In this document: one piece after another, positions 62,635 to 64,000 of the stretch
Numbering within the stretch: position 1 is the first letter of the stretch
How the letters are laid out: each line of letters begins with the position of its first letter
NCBI RefSeq assembly: GCF_031581265.1
Contig: NZ_JAVLBQ010000013.1
Span: 1 to 64,000 of the forward strand
Length of the DNA stretch: 64,000 nucleotides
From: Gracilimonas sp031581265
Lineage (GTDB): Bacteria > Bacteroidota > Rhodothermia > Balneolales > Balneolaceae
Direction of reading: 5' to 3'
Position numbers and translations under genes: made by a program
The notes under the pieces: model-generated
The model's input: only the letters and a program-made list of their open reading frames with translations
Database searches by the model: none
What the model was told of the DNA's origin: nothing

Positions 62635-62700
62635 ATGAGTTATGAGTTATGAGTTATGAGTTATGAGTTATGAGTTATGAGTTATGAGTTATGAGTTATG
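62635..62700 (+). repeat. ATGAGTT tandem heptamer array, nine units
   Basis: Nine perfect copies of ATGAGTT from 62635 to 62697 followed by ATG. Each unit holds an ATG, and because 7 is not a multiple of 3 each start reads five codons (MSYEL) and stops at a TGA overlapping the ATG two units later. The ninth unit's ATG (62691) opens the kinase gene. Confidence 0.95.
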
Positions 62701-64000
62701 AATTTGATATAAAAAAATTCAAAAGCCTCATTGTTTGGTCAAATAATGAATCAGGTGATCAGTTAACGCAAGAAGGGGACTTGGAGAATTTTTACGGTTA
62801 CTCTCAGTCCGATTTTGAAAGTGATACTGATCTATGGTTTAAAGTTATACACCCAGATGATAAACCATATTTCCAAAAAGCAATACGTGAACTTAAAAAA
62901 TTACAGGACGGTAGTGTAAATGTTCAGTATCGAATAATCAGAAAGGATTCTATAGTTCGTAACGTGTTGGGGGTTATAAATAGAAAAGATAAAGATGGCC
63001 AAGGGCAATATACGGGCTACTTAGTGGATGTATCTCATAGAAACCAAAACTATGATGCAAAAACGCGCCGTAAAAATATACTTAATCTCCTGAGCGACTC
63101 AATTTCAACCAGTTTTGATATCACTAAAAGCAGAAAAGAAATAGTTCACAAAGTTCTTTCTCGCTTAGGCGAAATAACAAATGCTGATAGGGTTTATATT
63201 TTTGACAAAAAATCGGGTAATAATCTAAGGCCGATTCTCAATCAAAATTACGAATGGTGTAAAAAAGGCATTGAGTCACAAATGACAAATGATGTGGTGT
63301 TCGATGTAGATTTGAAAGACTTAGTACCAAGATGGTATGAAAATATGGTAAATAATAAAAAACACATTTCCGGTTTAGTTCGGCACTTGCCAATTGAAGA
63401 AAGACAGGTTTTAGAGCCTCAAGGTATTGTTAGCATACTGGTAACGCCGATTTGGTATGATAATGAATACTACGGGTTTATAGGTTTTGATGATTGCAGA
63501 GAAGAACGGTTATGGAGCGAAGAAGAAATTGGGTTGTTAACGGTATTTGGCTCACTGATCATTGCAAGCTGGAAATATGAGGATTCTATTAAAAAGGTTG
63601 AAGATCAGCTAAAACAGGTTAAGAAATTACAATCAGAAAGAGAACAATTTTTGAAAATGGTATCTCATCAATTCAAGAACCCACTTTCTGTGGTTAAGTC
63701 AAATACGGATCTATTAAAGCAGGCCTGCAGGTCAGATTCCAGTAATTTAAAAAACATTTTGCCCCCCAAGTTCGGGAGAATCGAACGCTCAATTGCTAAA
63801 TTTGAGGAACTTATAGAGGCTATTCTCATTGGCGACTCAAATTACTCAGTTGATGACAACCCCGAAAAAATTGATTTTCACAATTGGCTGGAGGAAATGT
63901 TCAACACCAAAAAGAGAGACTACAATAACCTGAAAAGTATTGAGCTGAGTTACAGTGAAAAATTAAATAAAGTAGTTGTTCCTTTTAGTACTAAAACCTT
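62691..64000 (+). CDS. PAS-GAF sensor histidine kinase, 3' end outside the window
   Basis: Open from the last ATGAGTT unit to the end of the window (about 436 codons). It begins MSYEFDIKKFKSLIVW. A PAS domain covers about 15-120 (YGYSQSDFESDTDLWFKVIHPDD, YTGYLVDVSHR). A GAF-like domain covers about 135-295 (REIVHKVLSRLGEITNADRVYIF style, WSEEEIGLLTVFGSLI). A coiled coil then leads to a HisKA box, MVSHQFKNPLSVVKSN (His326). The catalytic ATPase domain lies beyond the edge. No membrane helix is seen. The start is unusual: all upstream in-frame possibilities stop within the tandem repeat, and no separate Shine-Dalgarno is visible. Confidence 0.88.
   Translation, partial: MSYEFDIKKFKSLIVWSNNESGDQLTQEGDLENFYGYSQSDFESDTDLWFKVIHPDDKPYFQKAIRELKKLQDGSVNVQYRIIRKDSIVRNVLGVINRKDKDGQGQYTGYLVDVSHRNQNYDAKTRRKNILNLLSDSISTSFDITKSRKEIVHKVLSRLGEITNADRVYIFDKKSGNNLRPILNQNYEWCKKGIESQMTNDVVFDVDLKDLVPRWYENMVNNKKHISGLVRHLPIEERQVLEPQGIVSILVTPIWYDNEYYGFIGFDDCREERLWSEEEIGLLTVFGSLIIASWKYEDSIKKVEDQLKQVKKLQSEREQFLKMVSHQFKNPLSVVKSNTDLLKQACRSDSSNLKNILPPKFGRIERSIAKFEELIEAILIGDSNYSVDDNPEKIDFHNWLEEMFNTKKRDYNNLKSIELSYSEKLNKVVVPFSTKT

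Noticed and set aside
62635..62700. CRISPR array or direct-repeat array
   Set aside because: Units are only 7 bp with no spacers, and no cas genes are present in the window.
1..64000. tRNA or rRNA genes
   Set aside because: I looked through the gene-free stretches by eye and saw no cloverleaf or rRNA-like segment, though a dedicated tRNA search was not possible.

Overview
The window looks like a chromosome segment of a moderately GC-poor member of the Bacteroidota/Balneolota group, most likely a Balneolaceae-type marine bacterium. The evidence is a SusC/SusD pair, lipoproteins with acidic residues after the lipid cysteine, six-bladed beta-propeller proteins, paired M16 peptidases and a cbb3 oxidase with a short CcoP. 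SecD and SecF are separate genes, whereas Bacteroides and Flavobacteria usually carry a fused SecDF. This placement is inferred from gene content; no rRNA or tRNA gene is visible.

Layout. 1-6.7 kb: an RND efflux cluster with a truncated permease, a lipoprotein adaptor and a second permease. 6.7-13.1 kb (minus): an alkaline-phosphatase-superfamily lipoprotein downstream of SusD and SusC. 13.5-20 kb: a beta-propeller protein, a DinB-like protein, and a minus-strand operon of a HutC-type GntR regulator with an active/inactive M16 peptidase pair. 20.3-28.9 kb: a sulfur island with a split YeeE/YedE thiosulfate-transporter-like pair, a persulfide-dioxygenase-like MBL-rhodanese fusion, a SulP transporter, an MFS transporter, a rhodanese, a small coiled-coil protein and sulfide:quinone oxidoreductase. 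29.0-34.6 kb: ccoS-N-O-P-I plus a TauE/DsbD_2-like membrane protein. 34.7-36.1 kb: a scar region with a nonsense-interrupted propeller gene and fused tails of two neighbouring genes. 36.1-38.2 kb: a methyltransferase and a second MBL-rhodanese protein. 38.2-39.0 kb: a RAYT (REP-associated transposase) unit bracketed by a covarying hairpin pair. 39-50 kb: housekeeping genes (tag, ppc, ilvE, crcB, a GhrA-like reductase, Nudix, adenosine kinase, SemiSWEET, rdgB, asparaginase, a sodium symporter). 50.6-55.8 kb: an NTF2-like protein, a PAS sensor kinase, a flavin reductase-like protein and an aminotransferase IV/sulfotransferase pair. 55.8-61 kb (minus): secD, secF, a STAS protein and purA. 61.2-64 kb: an LDH-like enzyme, a UvrA remnant, and a PAS-GAF histidine kinase that starts inside an ATGAGTT heptamer array and runs off the window.

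How it works together. The 20-34 kb block reads as one physiological unit. SQR would oxidise sulfide to quinone-bound electrons and persulfide, the MBL-rhodanese proteins and the free rhodanese would process the persulfide, and the YeeE/YedE and SulP proteins would move sulfur compounds across the membrane. The adjacent cbb3 oxidase would accept the electrons. Two promoters in this block share a 14-bp palindrome, and the divergent gntR/sulfur intergenic region carries two copies of a 16-bp motif.

Intergenic DNA is rich in dispersed palindromic elements: at least three families with inverted ends or variable hairpins, plus sequences with 7-nt periodicity. They mark a genome with active or recently active REP-like elements.
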